DNA from: JAVJSD01 sp040219575
GTDB lineage: Bacteria > Planctomycetota > Planctomycetia > Pirellulales > Pirellulaceae
Length of the DNA: 64,000 nt
Assembly: GCA_040219575.1 (NCBI GenBank)
Contig: JAVJSD010000089.1
Location: 62,001-126,000 of the forward strand
Direction: 5' to 3'
Each line of letters opens with the position of its first letter. Position 1 is the stretch's first letter. Below are positions 25,623 through 40,195 of the stretch, one piece after another. The notes beneath the pieces are model-generated. The model did not search any database and was not told where the DNA came from. It saw nothing but the letters and a program-made list of their open reading frames with translations. The position numbers and the translations under genes are program-made.

Positions 25623-28600
25623 ATGATGCGATCTTTCCCGCTACTCGTCTTTCTGCTGCTGGCGACGTTCGCCCCTTCGCTGTTGGCGCAGCCGGTGGTT
25701 TACGAAGGCGACGCCGGCCCCGGTCGCGGCAAGCACCTCGTCTTCCTGGCGGGCGATCACGAGTACCGCTCCGAAGAGACGTTGCCGGCGCTGGCGCGTA
25801 TCCTGGCGAAGCACTACGGCTTCAAGTGCACGGTGCTGTTCTCGGTCAATCCCGAAAGCGGTGAGCTCGAGCCGGGCAGCAGCTACATGCCGGGAACCGA
25901 GACGCTCGCGTCCGCCGACCTGATGGTGATCTTCCTCCGCTTTCAGGATTTCCCCGCCGAGCAGATGCAGCCGATCGTCGATTACCTCGCGCGCGGCGGG
26001 CCGGTCGTCGGACTGCGGACCTCGACGCACGCCTTCAAGATCCCTGGCGATTCGCAATTCGCCCGTTACTCGTACAACCACGCGGGCGACGATATGAAGG
26101 GCGGCTTCGGCCGGCAGATTCTCGGCGAGACCTGGGCCGGCCACTACGGCAAGAATCACGTGATGAGCACGCGGCTCGATCTCGCGGCTGAGGCGAAGGA
26201 CCATCCGATTCTCCGCGGCGTCGAGAACGCCCACGTGCAAGCGGGCGGTTACTGGACGGAACCGATGGCGGACAGCGAAGTCCTCGCACTCGCCCAACCG
26301 CTCGACGGCATGACGGCCGATTCGCCTCCCGCCCAAGACAAGCTACCCTGCCCGGGCGCCTGGGTCCGCAGCTACACGGGAAAAAGCGGAAAGTCGGGCC
26401 GCGTGTTCACCACCACCTACGGCGCCTCGGAGGATCTGCTTAACGACGGCTTCCGGCGAATGATGGTCAATGCCTGCCTGTGGGCGGCGGGTCTGGAAGA
26501 CAAGATCCATGCTGAGTCGTCGATTGAGTTCGTCGGGCCCTATCAACCGACGACGTTTCGGTTCGGCGGTTACCGTAAAGGGGTGAAGCCGTCGATGCTC
26601 GATGGGTGGGAGTCGCCGATTCTGCCGATCGTCGAAGCCGATGCCGACAAAGAGGCGGACAAAGAAGAGTCCAAACCGCGGCGTCAAGGCGCGAAACAAC
26701 AGCGGTTGAACAACAAGCAGAAAAAGGCGGCGGCGGACGCAGCGCCGGCGGACGCAGCGCCGGTCGACGCCAAGAATCTTCCCACCGGGAAAGCGGAACC
26801 GGTCGACGACCCCAAGTTTCAGAAGTACGGCATCTATCAACACACCGCGCCGCGGGCCAAGAACGCCCCGCCCGTCGCCACGACGCTGCCGTTGATACTG
26901 AACAAGGGGGCTCGCATCGGCCTGATCGGAAACACGCTGCTCGAACGATCGCAGTTGTTCGGCTATGTGGAGGCGGCGATTCACGCCAGTCATCCGCGGC
27001 ATGAACTCATCGTACGCAATCTCGCCTGGCCCGCCGACACATCAGATCTCCAGCCGCGCCCCGAGAACTTCGCCGACGTCGAACAGCATCTCCGCTACGA
27101 AAACGTCGACGTGATTCTCGCGGCGTATGGATTCAATGAGTCGTTCGCCGGCGAGGCGGGCCTGCCCGCGTTTCGTGAGTCGCTCGCTAAACATGTCGCC
27201 AGCCTGAAGTCCAAGGCCTTCAACGGCGAGTCCGCGCCGCAAATCGTGCTCCTCTCGCCGATCGCCAACGAGAACGTCGCGGGGGTGCCGGCGGCCGACA
27301 TGAACAACGAGCGCATCATGATGTACGCCGAAGCGGTTCGCGAGGTCGCCGCCGAACAGAGGGTCGGCTACGTCGATATCTTCACCATCACACAGCTGGC
27401 GATGCGCAGCCCGGGCACCGATCTCACGATCAACGGCGCCCATCTGAACGAGGCCGGCTATGTGCTGCTGGCGGACGTGCTGCACCAAGGCCTGTTCGGG
27501 CAGTCGGCTCCCAAGGTGAATGAGCGTCTGCGGCGGGCGGTCGTCGAGAAGAATCGCCAGTACCTGCGGCGCTACCGGCCGTTGAACACCTTCTACTACA
27601 CCGGCGGACGCAACAAGAGCTACGGCTATCTCGATTTTCTGCCAGCAATGCGGAACTTCGAAATCCTCACCGCTAACCGCGAGCAGCACATCTGGACGAT
27701 CGCCCGCGGCGAAGACGTGACGGACACGATCGACGACTCGAACCTGCCCCCCTTGCCGAAAACGAAGGAAAGCCGCGGCGCCAACGAGTGGATCACCGCC
27801 GTCGAGGAGCAGAAGGCCTTCCAGGTCGATCCGCGCTTCGAGGCGAACCTGTTCGCCGGCGAGGAGGAGTTTCCCGACATCGCCGCGCCGATTCAAATGC
27901 GGTGGGATTCCCGCGGCCGACTTTGGGTCAGTTGCTCGACCACCTACCCGCATGTCTATCCGGGCAATGAGCCCAACGACAAGCTCGTGATCCTGGAAGA
28001 CACCGACGGCGACGGCCGGGCCGACAAATCGAGCGTATTCGCCGACGACCTGAATATTCCGCTCTCGTTCGAGTTCGGCGACGGCGGCGTGTACGTCTCC
28101 GAGATGCCGCACCTGACGTTCCTGAGGGATACCGACGGCGACGGCAAGGCCGACGATCGCCGCCACCTGCTGACCGGTTTTGGCACCGAGGATTCGCACC
28201 ATGCTCTGCACGACTTCGCCTGGACGCCCGACGGCGATCTGATCTTCCGCGAATCGATCTTCCACCACTCACAGGTCGAAACGCCCTACGGCCCGGTGCG
28301 GCAGCAGAACAGCGGCTGGTTCCGCTTCGAGCCGAAAACGCAGCGGCTAACCAGCTTCGGCACCTACCACAGCACCAACCCCTGGGGCGTCACGTTCGAT
28401 GATTGGGGGCAGCACGTCGCCAGCCACCCGATCTACGCGCAAGCGTTCCACTCGCTCGATCCGCCGTATCCCAATCAACATCCCAAGCCGGCCGGGTTGC
28501 GGGCTTACAGCGGCACCTGCGGTCAGGAGTTCGTCGACTTCGCTTCGTTTCCAGAGGACCTGCAAGGCGGCTTCATCAAGGTCCGCTACAAGCCGACCAA

Positions 28601-30455
28601 CCGCGTCGAGATCCACAAGTGGAACGAGTACGACTTCGGCTACGACGAGGAGTACGTCGGCGATCTGATCTTTTCCACGAATCTCAGTTTCATTCCGGTC
28701 GACCTCCGCTTCGGTCCTCGCGGGGCGATGTACGTTTGCGACTGGTACAACCCCATCAAGGGGCACGCTCAGTATTCGCTCCGCGACGAGCGGCGCGACC
28801 GGCACTCGGGCCGCATCTGGCGGATCACGGCCAAGGGGCTGCCGCTGATCGATCCGCCCAAGATCGCCGACGCGTCGATTCCTGAATTGCTGGAGATTCT
28901 GAAGCGGCCCGAGTACCGCTACCGCTACTGGGCGAAGCGCGAGCTGCGCGAGAAAGAGCCGCTCGAAGTGAAGCGGGCGCTCGACAAGTGGGCCGCCGCG
29001 CTCGATCGCACTGATCCCCGCTTCCGTCACCATCAGATCGAAGCCGTGTGGGCCTATCGCAACGTCGACGGAGTGAATGCCGACCTGCTGCGGGAGCTGT
29101 TGTTTTGCGACGACCATCACGCCCGCGCCGCCGCCACGCACCAACTGCGCAACTGGCACGCGGAGATGCCCGACGCCATCGAGTTGTTGCGGCGATCGGC
29201 GAATGACACCAGCGGCATCGTGCGGATGGAGGCGGCGATCGCGGCGTCGTACATCGGCACGAAGGAGGCGCTCGACGCGATGCTCGACGTGCTGCATCAC
29301 CCTCGCGATGGGCACTTGGCCTACGCCATCACTTGCGCTCTTGGTTCCGAGTCGCTCCGCCGTCATTGGGAAGGCGATCCAAGCTATCGCATCGAGCAGA
29401 TGCTGAAACAAGCCAGTCGCAAGAGCGAGTTCAAAGAACCCACGCCCAGCGCGCAGGACGCGCAGTTCGACAGTCAGAAGAACCTCAAGACCGTTCGCAT
29501 TTCCTGCATCCCCGAGCGGATGCTGTTCACCGTCAATCAGTTCGCCGCGACGGTCGGTCAGCCGGTGAAGATTGTCTTCACCAACCCCGACGCCACCGAT
29601 CATAACCTCGTGGTCGTGCGGCCGGGGGCGCTCGAGGAAGTCGGCATGGCGGCCAACGAGATGGCCAAGGACCCCCGCAACTCCAACTCGGATTTCCATC
29701 CGCCGTCGAAGAAGCACTTGATGCTGCACGCCTCGCCGATGATCGGTCCCACACGCAAGTCGCAGATCCACGTGATGCGGTTCCTCGCGCCGACCGAGCC
29801 CGGCGTTTATCCGTATGTCTGCACGTTCCCCGGTCACTGGGTGGTGATGAAGGGCGTGATGGTCGTGGCCGAGGACCTGGCCGACGTCGAGGCGATGCTG
29901 GCGGCTCTGGAGCCGGAGGTGGTGCAACAGTGGACCACCGCCGACTTCAACGACTTCGCCGGCTTCACGGAGACGCCCGACGAGACGATGGTGGTCGAGG
30001 GGATGCAGGCCTTCATGAAAGCCCGCTGCCACCAGTGCCACAAGGTGGCGGGCCACGGCGTCAATCTCGGGCCCGATCTGGCGGACGTGGCGAAGCGATA
30101 CCAGGGCACGAAACTGCTGCGGCAACTACTGCAGCCGTCGGCCGAGATCAACGAGAAGTTCCGCAATCACCAGTTCCTGATGAGCAATGGCCGCGTGGTG
30201 ACCGGGGTGATCGTCGAGGAGACGCCCGTCGAGTACCACGTCGCCACGAACCTGCTCACGCCGCAGGACGTAACAAAGCTGAAGAAGAAAGATGTCGACG
30301 AGAAGATCGCCTCGAGCATTTCGCCAATGCCCGAGGGGTTGCTGAACGTGTTGGAGCGGGACGAGATCCTGAAGCTGGTCGCCTTCCTCGAAGCCGGCGG
30401 CTTCAAGCTGCCGGAGCACCTGCAGCAACCAGCAGAGCGTCACGGAGAAGAGTGA
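25623..30455 (+). CDS. giant ThuA-SGNH-dehydrogenase-HEAT-cupredoxin-cytochrome c fusion
   Basis: 1610 residues from the ATG at 25623, where GGAG and a signal peptide support the start; the frame is open well upstream but has no signal. Domains in order: ThuA-like (about 34-290), Lys/Ala-rich linker (about 338-385), SGNH/GDSL-hydrolase-like (about 430-633), PVC-type dehydrogenase beta-propeller (about 733-1073; ILEDTDGDGRADKSSVFADD), HEAT-type helices (about 1080-1266), cupredoxin (about 1291-1418) with type-1 copper ligands His1327, Cys1400, His1405 and Met1409, and haem c at Cys1469-x2-Cys1472-His1473. It is probably periplasmic and could carry electrons from the propeller to copper and haem. 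A paralogue follows. The substrate is unknown. Confidence 0.9.
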   Translation: MMRSFPLLVFLLLATFAPSLLAQPVVYEGDAGPGRGKHLVFLAGDHEYRSEETLPALARILAKHYGFKCTVLFSVNPESGELEPGSSYMPGTETLASADLMVIFLRFQDFPAEQMQPIVDYLARGGPVVGLRTSTHAFKIPGDSQFARYSYNHAGDDMKGGFGRQILGETWAGHYGKNHVMSTRLDLAAEAKDHPILRGVENAHVQAGGYWTEPMADSEVLALAQPLDGMTADSPPAQDKLPCPGAWVRSYTGKSGKSGRVFTTTYGASEDLLNDGFRRMMVNACLWAAGLEDKIHAESSIEFVGPYQPTTFRFGGYRKGVKPSMLDGWESPILPIVEADADKEADKEESKPRRQGAKQQRLNNKQKKAAADAAPADAAPVDAKNLPTGKAEPVDDPKFQKYGIYQHTAPRAKNAPPVATTLPLILNKGARIGLIGNTLLERSQLFGYVEAAIHASHPRHELIVRNLAWPADTSDLQPRPENFADVEQHLRYENVDVILAAYGFNESFAGEAGLPAFRESLAKHVASLKSKAFNGESAPQIVLLSPIANENVAGVPAADMNNERIMMYAEAVREVAAEQRVGYVDIFTITQLAMRSPGTDLTINGAHLNEAGYVLLADVLHQGLFGQSAPKVNERLRRAVVEKNRQYLRRYRPLNTFYYTGGRNKSYGYLDFLPAMRNFEILTANREQHIWTIARGEDVTDTIDDSNLPPLPKTKESRGANEWITAVEEQKAFQVDPRFEANLFAGEEEFPDIAAPIQMRWDSRGRLWVSCSTTYPHVYPGNEPNDKLVILEDTDGDGRADKSSVFADDLNIPLSFEFGDGGVYVSEMPHLTFLRDTDGDGKADDRRHLLTGFGTEDSHHALHDFAWTPDGDLIFRESIFHHSQVETPYGPVRQQNSGWFRFEPKTQRLTSFGTYHSTNPWGVTFDDWGQHVASHPIYAQAFHSLDPPYPNQHPKPAGLRAYSGTCGQEFVDFASFPEDLQGGFIKVRYKPTNRVEIHKWNEYDFGYDEEYVGDLIFSTNLSFIPVDLRFGPRGAMYVCDWYNPIKGHAQYSLRDERRDRHSGRIWRITAKGLPLIDPPKIADASIPELLEILKRPEYRYRYWAKRELREKEPLEVKRALDKWAAALDRTDPRFRHHQIEAVWAYRNVDGVNADLLRELLFCDDHHARAAATHQLRNWHAEMPDAIELLRRSANDTSGIVRMEAAIAASYIGTKEALDAMLDVLHHPRDGHLAYAITCALGSESLRRHWEGDPSYRIEQMLKQASRKSEFKEPTPSAQDAQFDSQKNLKTVRISCIPERMLFTVNQFAATVGQPVKIVFTNPDATDHNLVVVRPGALEEVGMAANEMAKDPRNSNSDFHPPSKKHLMLHASPMIGPTRKSQIHVMRFLAPTEPGVYPYVCTFPGHWVVMKGVMVVAEDLADVEAMLAALEPEVVQQWTTADFNDFAGFTETPDETMVVEGMQAFMKARCHQCHKVAGHGVNLGPDLADVAKRYQGTKLLRQLLQPSAEINEKFRNHQFLMSNGRVVTGVIVEETPVEYHVATNLLTPQDVTKLKKKDVDEKIASSISPMPEGLLNVLERDEILKLVAFLEAGGFKLPEHLQQPAERHGEE

Positions 30456-30460
30456 CACGG

Positions 30461-30640
30461 AGCCGCGGGGTTTATCCGGTTTATCCCCGCGTCTCGCGGC
30501 GGTTTCGATCAAGACCCCCGCTTCTCTGGATGTGCGACGCCCTGACGACGATCGATACTCGCCACGCAACCTCCGTCCCCAGCTCGACGCGTGTACCCAT
30601 CCCAACCTTCGCGGGGATAAACCGGATACGCCCCGCGGCT
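30461..30640. repeat. 31-base inverted repeat with about 118-base spacer
   Basis: Arm 1 (30461-30491, AGCCGCGGGGTTTATCCGGT...) matches the reverse complement of arm 2 (30610-30640) at nearly all positions. The gap of about 118 bases has no gene. It fills most of the space between the two giant fusion genes (30456-30789), and nothing else is seen there. It may be a small mobile palindrome or a transcriptional insulator. Confidence 0.7.
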
Positions 30641-30789
30641 CCTGGGGCTGTCATTTGTTCACATCACGTCCCACGACGGCGAAGCCGTCGGCTTGGGGCT
30701 CTTTCGGCACCGCTCGCATCATGGCGAAAACCGTCGCATAATGTGCGATTGCCCCCTCCCCCCCAGAGAACTTCCGCTGGAATTCGACG

Positions 30790-35586
<4,797 letters not shown>

Positions 35587-35607
35587 ACTCGTCATGCTCC
35601 GAAGAAC

Positions 35608-35901
35608 ATGATGGATTGCCCCGCGAAAATCGCTCAAGCTGATGTAGTTGCTTGGGCGACCATCGGCCACAACATCTTTCCTACTGGTAACACAATTCAC
35701 CGAGTTGACGGTCACGTAATTGGTGCAGTTTCAGGTTTGGCAATTTGTCATGCGACGGACAACCGAGGATACTATCTGTTCTACTGCGATTCGTCCTGGC
35801 AAGAATTAGCAGACACTTGGCATCAATCGCTCGACGACGCAAAGGCCCAAGCGGAGTTCGAGTATCGAGGCATTGGACGTTGTTGGCACACTTGGGCATG
35901 A
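35608..35901 (+). CDS. small hypothetical protein of atypical composition
   Basis: 97 residues (or 96 if the second ATG at 35611 is used). The base composition is near 50% GC, clearly lower than in the neighbours, which suggests recent transfer. The sequence has aromatic-rich blocks (RGYYLFYCDSSWQELADTWH, FEYRGIGRCWHTW) and an amphipathic helix (DDAKAQAEFEYRG). The pattern resembles short single-domain bacterial hypotheticals of similar length, and no function is known. It starts 21 bases after the giant lipoprotein stop. No signal peptide is present. Confidence 0.6.
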   Translation: MMDCPAKIAQADVVAWATIGHNIFPTGNTIHRVDGHVIGAVSGLAICHATDNRGYYLFYCDSSWQELADTWHQSLDDAKAQAEFEYRGIGRCWHTWA

Positions 35902-36229
35902 CAAGGCGCCGGCCCCGTGAACCCAACTCTCTATGCGATTCAATGACTCGGTCCGCGCTTCAATGACGTGCGCGGCCCGGTGAGCTTGAACGTCGAACGG
36001 AAGGCCGCAGGCGTTGGCGGATCGCTTGCGGAGCGTTCCCAGCGACTGCGGCGTGGTGCGCACCGACTCCTGTCGGCTCCGACCAAGGAATCGCCATCAA
36101 TATACAGGCGAGTCAGCCCTTGGCGGAGGTGGGAAAAATTCTCGCCCTGACTAGATCGGCGCCTTCGCTATTTTGGGTGGAAACATCCACCGCCGAACGC
36201 CGCTTGTTGACGGTAGGGAGAAGAGAACC

Positions 36230-36337
36230 ATGCCTGATGGAAAACGACGCCGCCGCCAATCCGAGAACCCGGCCCGAAACCGCTGGTACGCCCAGCACCG
36301 GGCCCGCCGCTTCCGCCGCCGGTTCGGCCTCAACTAG
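36230..36337 (+). CDS. candidate 35-residue Arg-rich micro-ORF
   Basis: ATG at 36230, stop at 36335-36337. The peptide (MPDGKRRRRQSENPARNRWY and 15 more residues) has 12 Arg and 1 Lys among 35. GGGAGAAGAG lies 7-16 bases upstream, a plausible ribosome-binding site, and a large hairpin follows 22 bases after the stop. The surrounding 35902-36464 region has no other credible gene. The basic composition would suit a nucleic-acid-binding peptide, but it could equally be chance in GC-rich DNA. Confidence 0.35.
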   Translation: MPDGKRRRRQSENPARNRWYAQHRARRFRRRFGLN

Positions 36338-36351
36338 AGCCAGAAAACAAA

Positions 36352-36456
36352 AAAAAGCTGAACCGCTGATGAACGCTAATACCACGCTAATAGGATGGAA
36401 TTCTTTCCTCTTTCATTAGCGTTCCCTTAGCGTTCATCAGCGGTTTCTCTTTTTCT
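36352..36456. terminator. bidirectional terminator hairpin between convergent genes
   Basis: An A-rich run precedes AACCGCTGATGAACGCTAAT (36361 onward). Its near-complement, ATTAGCGTTC..TTAGCGTTCATCAGCGGTTT, lies at 36415-36446 and is followed by T-rich sequence (CTCTTTTTCTTTTT). Both flanks suit termination: A run on one side, T run on the other. The arms are about 32 bases with mismatches. Confidence 0.7.
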
Positions 36457-36464
36457 TTTTCCGG

Positions 36465-39221
36465 CTAAGGAGCTTCCCCCGACTGAAAGTTCTCGGCGTC
36501 GGGATCGCCGCCGGATTCGAGGTAGGCGAGCAAGTCCAAAATCTCGTCCTCCTGCAGCGTGTCGAGCAGGCTGGCCGGCATCGGGGAGACGAGCGACGGC
36601 TGGCGGAATTCGATGTCGCCCGAGGCGATTTCGACCGTCCGCGCGGGATCGAGCGGGTCCGGCTCGATGATCACGCTCTTCCCGTCGTCGCCCAGCACGC
36701 GGCCGATCACGACCTTGCCGTCCGTGGTGACGATCGCTTCGTTGCGGAATTTTTCCGGCACCACCTTCGAGGGTTCGATCAGGGCGGTCAGCATGTCGCG
36801 GCGGCTGAACCGCCGGGCGACCTCCTTCAGGTCCGGGCCGACCGGTTTGCCGACCTCACCCAGCCGATGGCAGCGGCTGCACTGCCCGGCGACGAACAGA
36901 TCGCGGCCCCGCTCGAACTCGCGATCGTGTCCGACGCGCTCCAGGTCGTCGAGCAGATCGGCGACCGACCACTTCCGCACGAACGACCGCTCGACGCTCT
37001 CGAGCGTATTGCTCTCCGGCGTCCTGGGCGGCTCCTCGGGCGCCAGCAGCGGCGCCAGTTCCGTGCGCTCCTCGGGAGAGAGCGTCGCCGCCGCGTCGTC
37101 GGTGATGTGCGTGAGGAACTGCGGCATGTAGCGGGCGCCGTCGAATTCTCGAGCGCGACGCAGCCATTGGAAGTATTGAGAACGCTGGGCCAGCGTCCAA
37201 CCTTCGCCGACGACGCGGAGCGTGTACAGGTAGTGCAATTTTTCTTCCTGCGTGCCGGCCGAGTCGAGCAGCGGCAGCGTCTTCTCGATCACCTGCGGCG
37301 ATTCCAGGTAGACCAGCAGTTGGCAGAGAAAGTGGTTCGCCTCGTACGATTCACTCGGGTACAGCGACTCCAAACGGCGCGTCAGTCGGGCCTCGACGTC
37401 GCGGTCGAAGGGACGAAACATGCGGCAAAAACTGAGCACCAGGCTCCGCAAAACAATCACGCGTTGCTCGTCGGTCTGGCTCTCGTCGCCGAGCAACTCT
37501 TCGGCTTTGGCCAGCAGCCGCGGCTGAAGAAAACGCGTGCCGGTGCGCGATAGTGCGAGCAACGCGGTCGCCGCGGCGGTGGGATGCTCCTCCGCCAGCG
37601 CGCGATCCTGCCAGGTGGTGAACGGCTGATGCTCCAGCGCCACTCGGGCGGCGTGGCGGATGTACGGGTCCGGGCTTTGCAGGTACTCCCAGATCGTGTC
37701 CAGCGCCTCGGGATTCGGCGCGGCGTGAAAGCGTTCCAGTTCGTGCCGGGTGTTGCGCAGCAACGCGCCGACGGCGTCTTCCTCGCTGACGGGCGCGGGT
37801 GTTTCTTCCGGAGGAGTTTCTTTGGTGGGCGTGTGCGCTGCGTTCGCGGGAGACGCGGCAGGTGTTTCCATCTCCGCGGCCGCCGGCGGCTCATAGGATT
37901 CGTGGCGCACGCGGTACAGTCCCGACTGCGTGCCGCGTCCGCCGGTCACGAAGTACATCGCGCCGTCGGACCCGAATTCCAGATCGGTCACGTTCAGCGG
38001 TTTGCCGCTCATGAACACCTCGGCCTCGCCCGTGTAGCCGGCGCCTTCGGGGGTGAGGTGCACGGCGAAGATGCGGCCGTAGGCCCAGTCCATGGCGAAC
38101 AACGCCCGGCGGTACTTTTCGGGAAAGTGGCTGTGCGTGCCGAACTTGACGCCGGTCGGCGAACCGAGCCCCAGGTTCACCACCGCCGGCAGCGTGTCGG
38201 GATAGAAGTCGGGCCACTTGCCGGTCCCCTGCCGCCAGCCGTAATCGACGCCGGAAACGACATGGTTGATTCGCGTCGGCCGATACCACGGCGCGCCGGC
38301 GTCCCACTCCATGTCGGCGTCGAACGTGAACAGTTCGCCGTCGGCGTTGAAGTCGAGTCCGTACGGATTGCGAAACCCGCCGGCGAAAAGTTCGAACTTT
38401 TTGCCGTCGCGATCGGTGCGCAGCACGTGGCCGCCCGGCGCGCGGACGCCGGCGTTGAACAGCAGCCGGTCCCACTTGCAGGGAATCAAGCGGTCCTCGG
38501 CGAAGCGCGACAGCGGCGAGCCGGCGCGGTCATAGTCCTTGGGCGGCTGCACGTCGTTGCCGTGCATCAGGTAGATCATGCCATCCGGACCGAGGGCGAG
38601 GTCGTTGCGTCCGTGTCCCACGCCGCCGCCGGTCTGCAGCAGCAGCGTCACTTCGTCGAACTGGTCGTCGCCGGTGGTGTCGCGGAGGCGGTAGAAACCG
38701 CGCGAATTGTTGGCGTTTACATACAGGCTGTCATGCGCCCACAGCAATCCACGGCATTCCTCCAGCGTGTCGTTGATCGTTTCGATCAGCGGTTCGGGCG
38801 ACTCTTCGTTGGGGGGCGTGATGCGGAGGATGCCCTTGTCCTCGCGGCCGATCAAGAATCGGCCGGCGTTGTCGAATGTCAGGCTGATCCAGGAGCCTTC
38901 TTCCTGTTCGGCTGAGCGTAACAACTCGACTTCGAAGCCCGCGACCACCTGCAGCTGTTCAGCGTCCTGCGCCGCCCCGGTCCCCAGGGCGAGTTTCCAC
39001 TGGTCGTAGTCGTCGAAGGTGGCGCCGTCGGGTCGAACGTCTGAAAGACCGTCGCTTGGCGGATCTTCGCCGGGCTGGGCGCCGTCGGTTTGGTTGTTGT
39101 GGGGGGAGGCGGCCGGCTCATCCGCCACGACCGGCGGGCGCCCCGAGATCAGCAACGTGGCGATCGCGGCGGCGGCGAGCGACGCCCGACACAATCGTCG
39201 AGTAGCGAGGGCGAGATTCAT
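36465..39221 (-). CDS. PVC-type dehydrogenase with HEAT repeats and cytochrome c domain
   Basis: 918 residues with a signal peptide of about 33 residues. The N-terminal half (about 85-450) is a PVC-type glucose/sorbosone-dehydrogenase-like propeller: GRNDLALGPDGMIYLMHGND, NPYGLDFNADGELFTFDADM, FGSDGAMYFVTGGRGTQSGL. A helical HEAT-like region (about 490-760) follows, and the C-terminus carries the planctomycete-type haem domain with Cys781-x2-Cys784-His785 (CSRCHRLGEVGKPVGPDLKE). It is a shorter relative of the two giant fusions, lacking hydrolase and cupredoxin domains. It is convergent with them and appears monocistronic. Confidence 0.9.
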   Translation of the reverse strand: MNLALATRRLCRASLAAAAIATLLISGRPPVVADEPAASPHNNQTDGAQPGEDPPSDGLSDVRPDGATFDDYDQWKLALGTGAAQDAEQLQVVAGFEVELLRSAEQEEGSWISLTFDNAGRFLIGREDKGILRITPPNEESPEPLIETINDTLEECRGLLWAHDSLYVNANNSRGFYRLRDTTGDDQFDEVTLLLQTGGGVGHGRNDLALGPDGMIYLMHGNDVQPPKDYDRAGSPLSRFAEDRLIPCKWDRLLFNAGVRAPGGHVLRTDRDGKKFELFAGGFRNPYGLDFNADGELFTFDADMEWDAGAPWYRPTRINHVVSGVDYGWRQGTGKWPDFYPDTLPAVVNLGLGSPTGVKFGTHSHFPEKYRRALFAMDWAYGRIFAVHLTPEGAGYTGEAEVFMSGKPLNVTDLEFGSDGAMYFVTGGRGTQSGLYRVRHESYEPPAAAEMETPAASPANAAHTPTKETPPEETPAPVSEEDAVGALLRNTRHELERFHAAPNPEALDTIWEYLQSPDPYIRHAARVALEHQPFTTWQDRALAEEHPTAAATALLALSRTGTRFLQPRLLAKAEELLGDESQTDEQRVIVLRSLVLSFCRMFRPFDRDVEARLTRRLESLYPSESYEANHFLCQLLVYLESPQVIEKTLPLLDSAGTQEEKLHYLYTLRVVGEGWTLAQRSQYFQWLRRAREFDGARYMPQFLTHITDDAAATLSPEERTELAPLLAPEEPPRTPESNTLESVERSFVRKWSVADLLDDLERVGHDREFERGRDLFVAGQCSRCHRLGEVGKPVGPDLKEVARRFSRRDMLTALIEPSKVVPEKFRNEAIVTTDGKVVIGRVLGDDGKSVIIEPDPLDPARTVEIASGDIEFRQPSLVSPMPASLLDTLQEDEILDLLAYLESGGDPDAENFQSGEAP

Positions 39222-39441
39222 GCGGCGGGTGATGATGCAGTGGGGTGGTGTGCAATCGGCGGGGGAAGAAGCGAAGCGGCGCCGGTGAGCGCCGTCCCAC
39301 TTTCCACCTTCATTCTAAGTCGGTTGACTGGACGATTGCAAAGCTCCGCGCCTCCCCGTCTCCCCGGCGACGGAGCGAATCGGGGCGGAGCGGTCATGCC
39401 AAGGGTAAGCAGACGAGTCCGCTGACGGTATACTTGCCGAA

Positions 39442-39978
39442 ATGCACCCCAGCGAGAGCGATCCGCGTCGCAATATCGAAATCAAGTGCCGCCTGGCGAG
39501 CCTGTCGGAAACGCGGCGGCTGGTGGAAGCGATCGCCACCGACCGACTGGGAGTGATCCGCCAGACCGACACGTATTTTTTCACGCGCACGGGGCGGTTG
39601 AAACTGCGCGAGGCCGATCCGGGCGGGGCCCAATTGGTGGCCTACGAGCGAGGAGACGCCCGCGAAGCCCGGCCGAGCGACTACCGTTTGGTTTCGGTGA
39701 TCGATCCCCCCGGCGTGAAAGCGGCGTTGGCCGAAACATTGGGCGTGCAGGCCGTGGTCGCCAAGACGCGCGAAGTGTTCATTTATCACAACGTGCGCAT
39801 CCACCTGGACGACGTCGCACAGCTGGGTGAGTTTCTGGAATTGGAGGCGATCGTCGGTCCCACGGCCGGCGAGGCGGTCTGTCGCGAGCGGCTGCAAACG
39901 CTGCAGCAAGCCCTGCGTATCGGCGCAAGTGATTTGGTGTCGGTCTCTTACAGTAACATGATCGCAGACCGTTGCTAA
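39442..39978 (+). CDS. CYTH-domain / class IV adenylate cyclase-like protein
   Basis: 178 residues. NIEIKCR near residue 11 is the CYTH signature (ExExK-like), followed by QTDTYFFTRTGRLKLREADP and, at the C-terminus, LGEFLELEAIVG. CYTH enzymes act on triphosphates in a beta-tunnel with bound divalent metal; bacterial members include class IV adenylate cyclases and thiamine-triphosphatase-like enzymes. This one cannot be assigned to a substrate from sequence alone. The only nearby downstream gene on the same strand is citrate synthase, 217 bases away, so it is likely monocistronic. No signal peptide. Confidence 0.85.
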   Translation: MHPSESDPRRNIEIKCRLASLSETRRLVEAIATDRLGVIRQTDTYFFTRTGRLKLREADPGGAQLVAYERGDAREARPSDYRLVSVIDPPGVKAALAETLGVQAVVAKTREVFIYHNVRIHLDDVAQLGEFLELEAIVGPTAGEAVCRERLQTLQQALRIGASDLVSVSYSNMIADRC

Positions 39979-40195
39979 CTTTTCGCGGTCGCACGGCTTT
40001 TTCCAAAATCCAAGCGGTACGCGCCGACCGGCTGGACCGTGTTGTGGGAGAGGGACGCAGGGGCCTTGGCCTGGCCGACTTCCGTGGGGCGAATTGTGGA
40101 ACGTACACCGGGTCGTTAAACTGCCCTTGCACCGAGACGCTAAGCCCCCTCCCTGGATGGTCTCGCGATGAACCGTGACGCCAAGGAAACCATCG

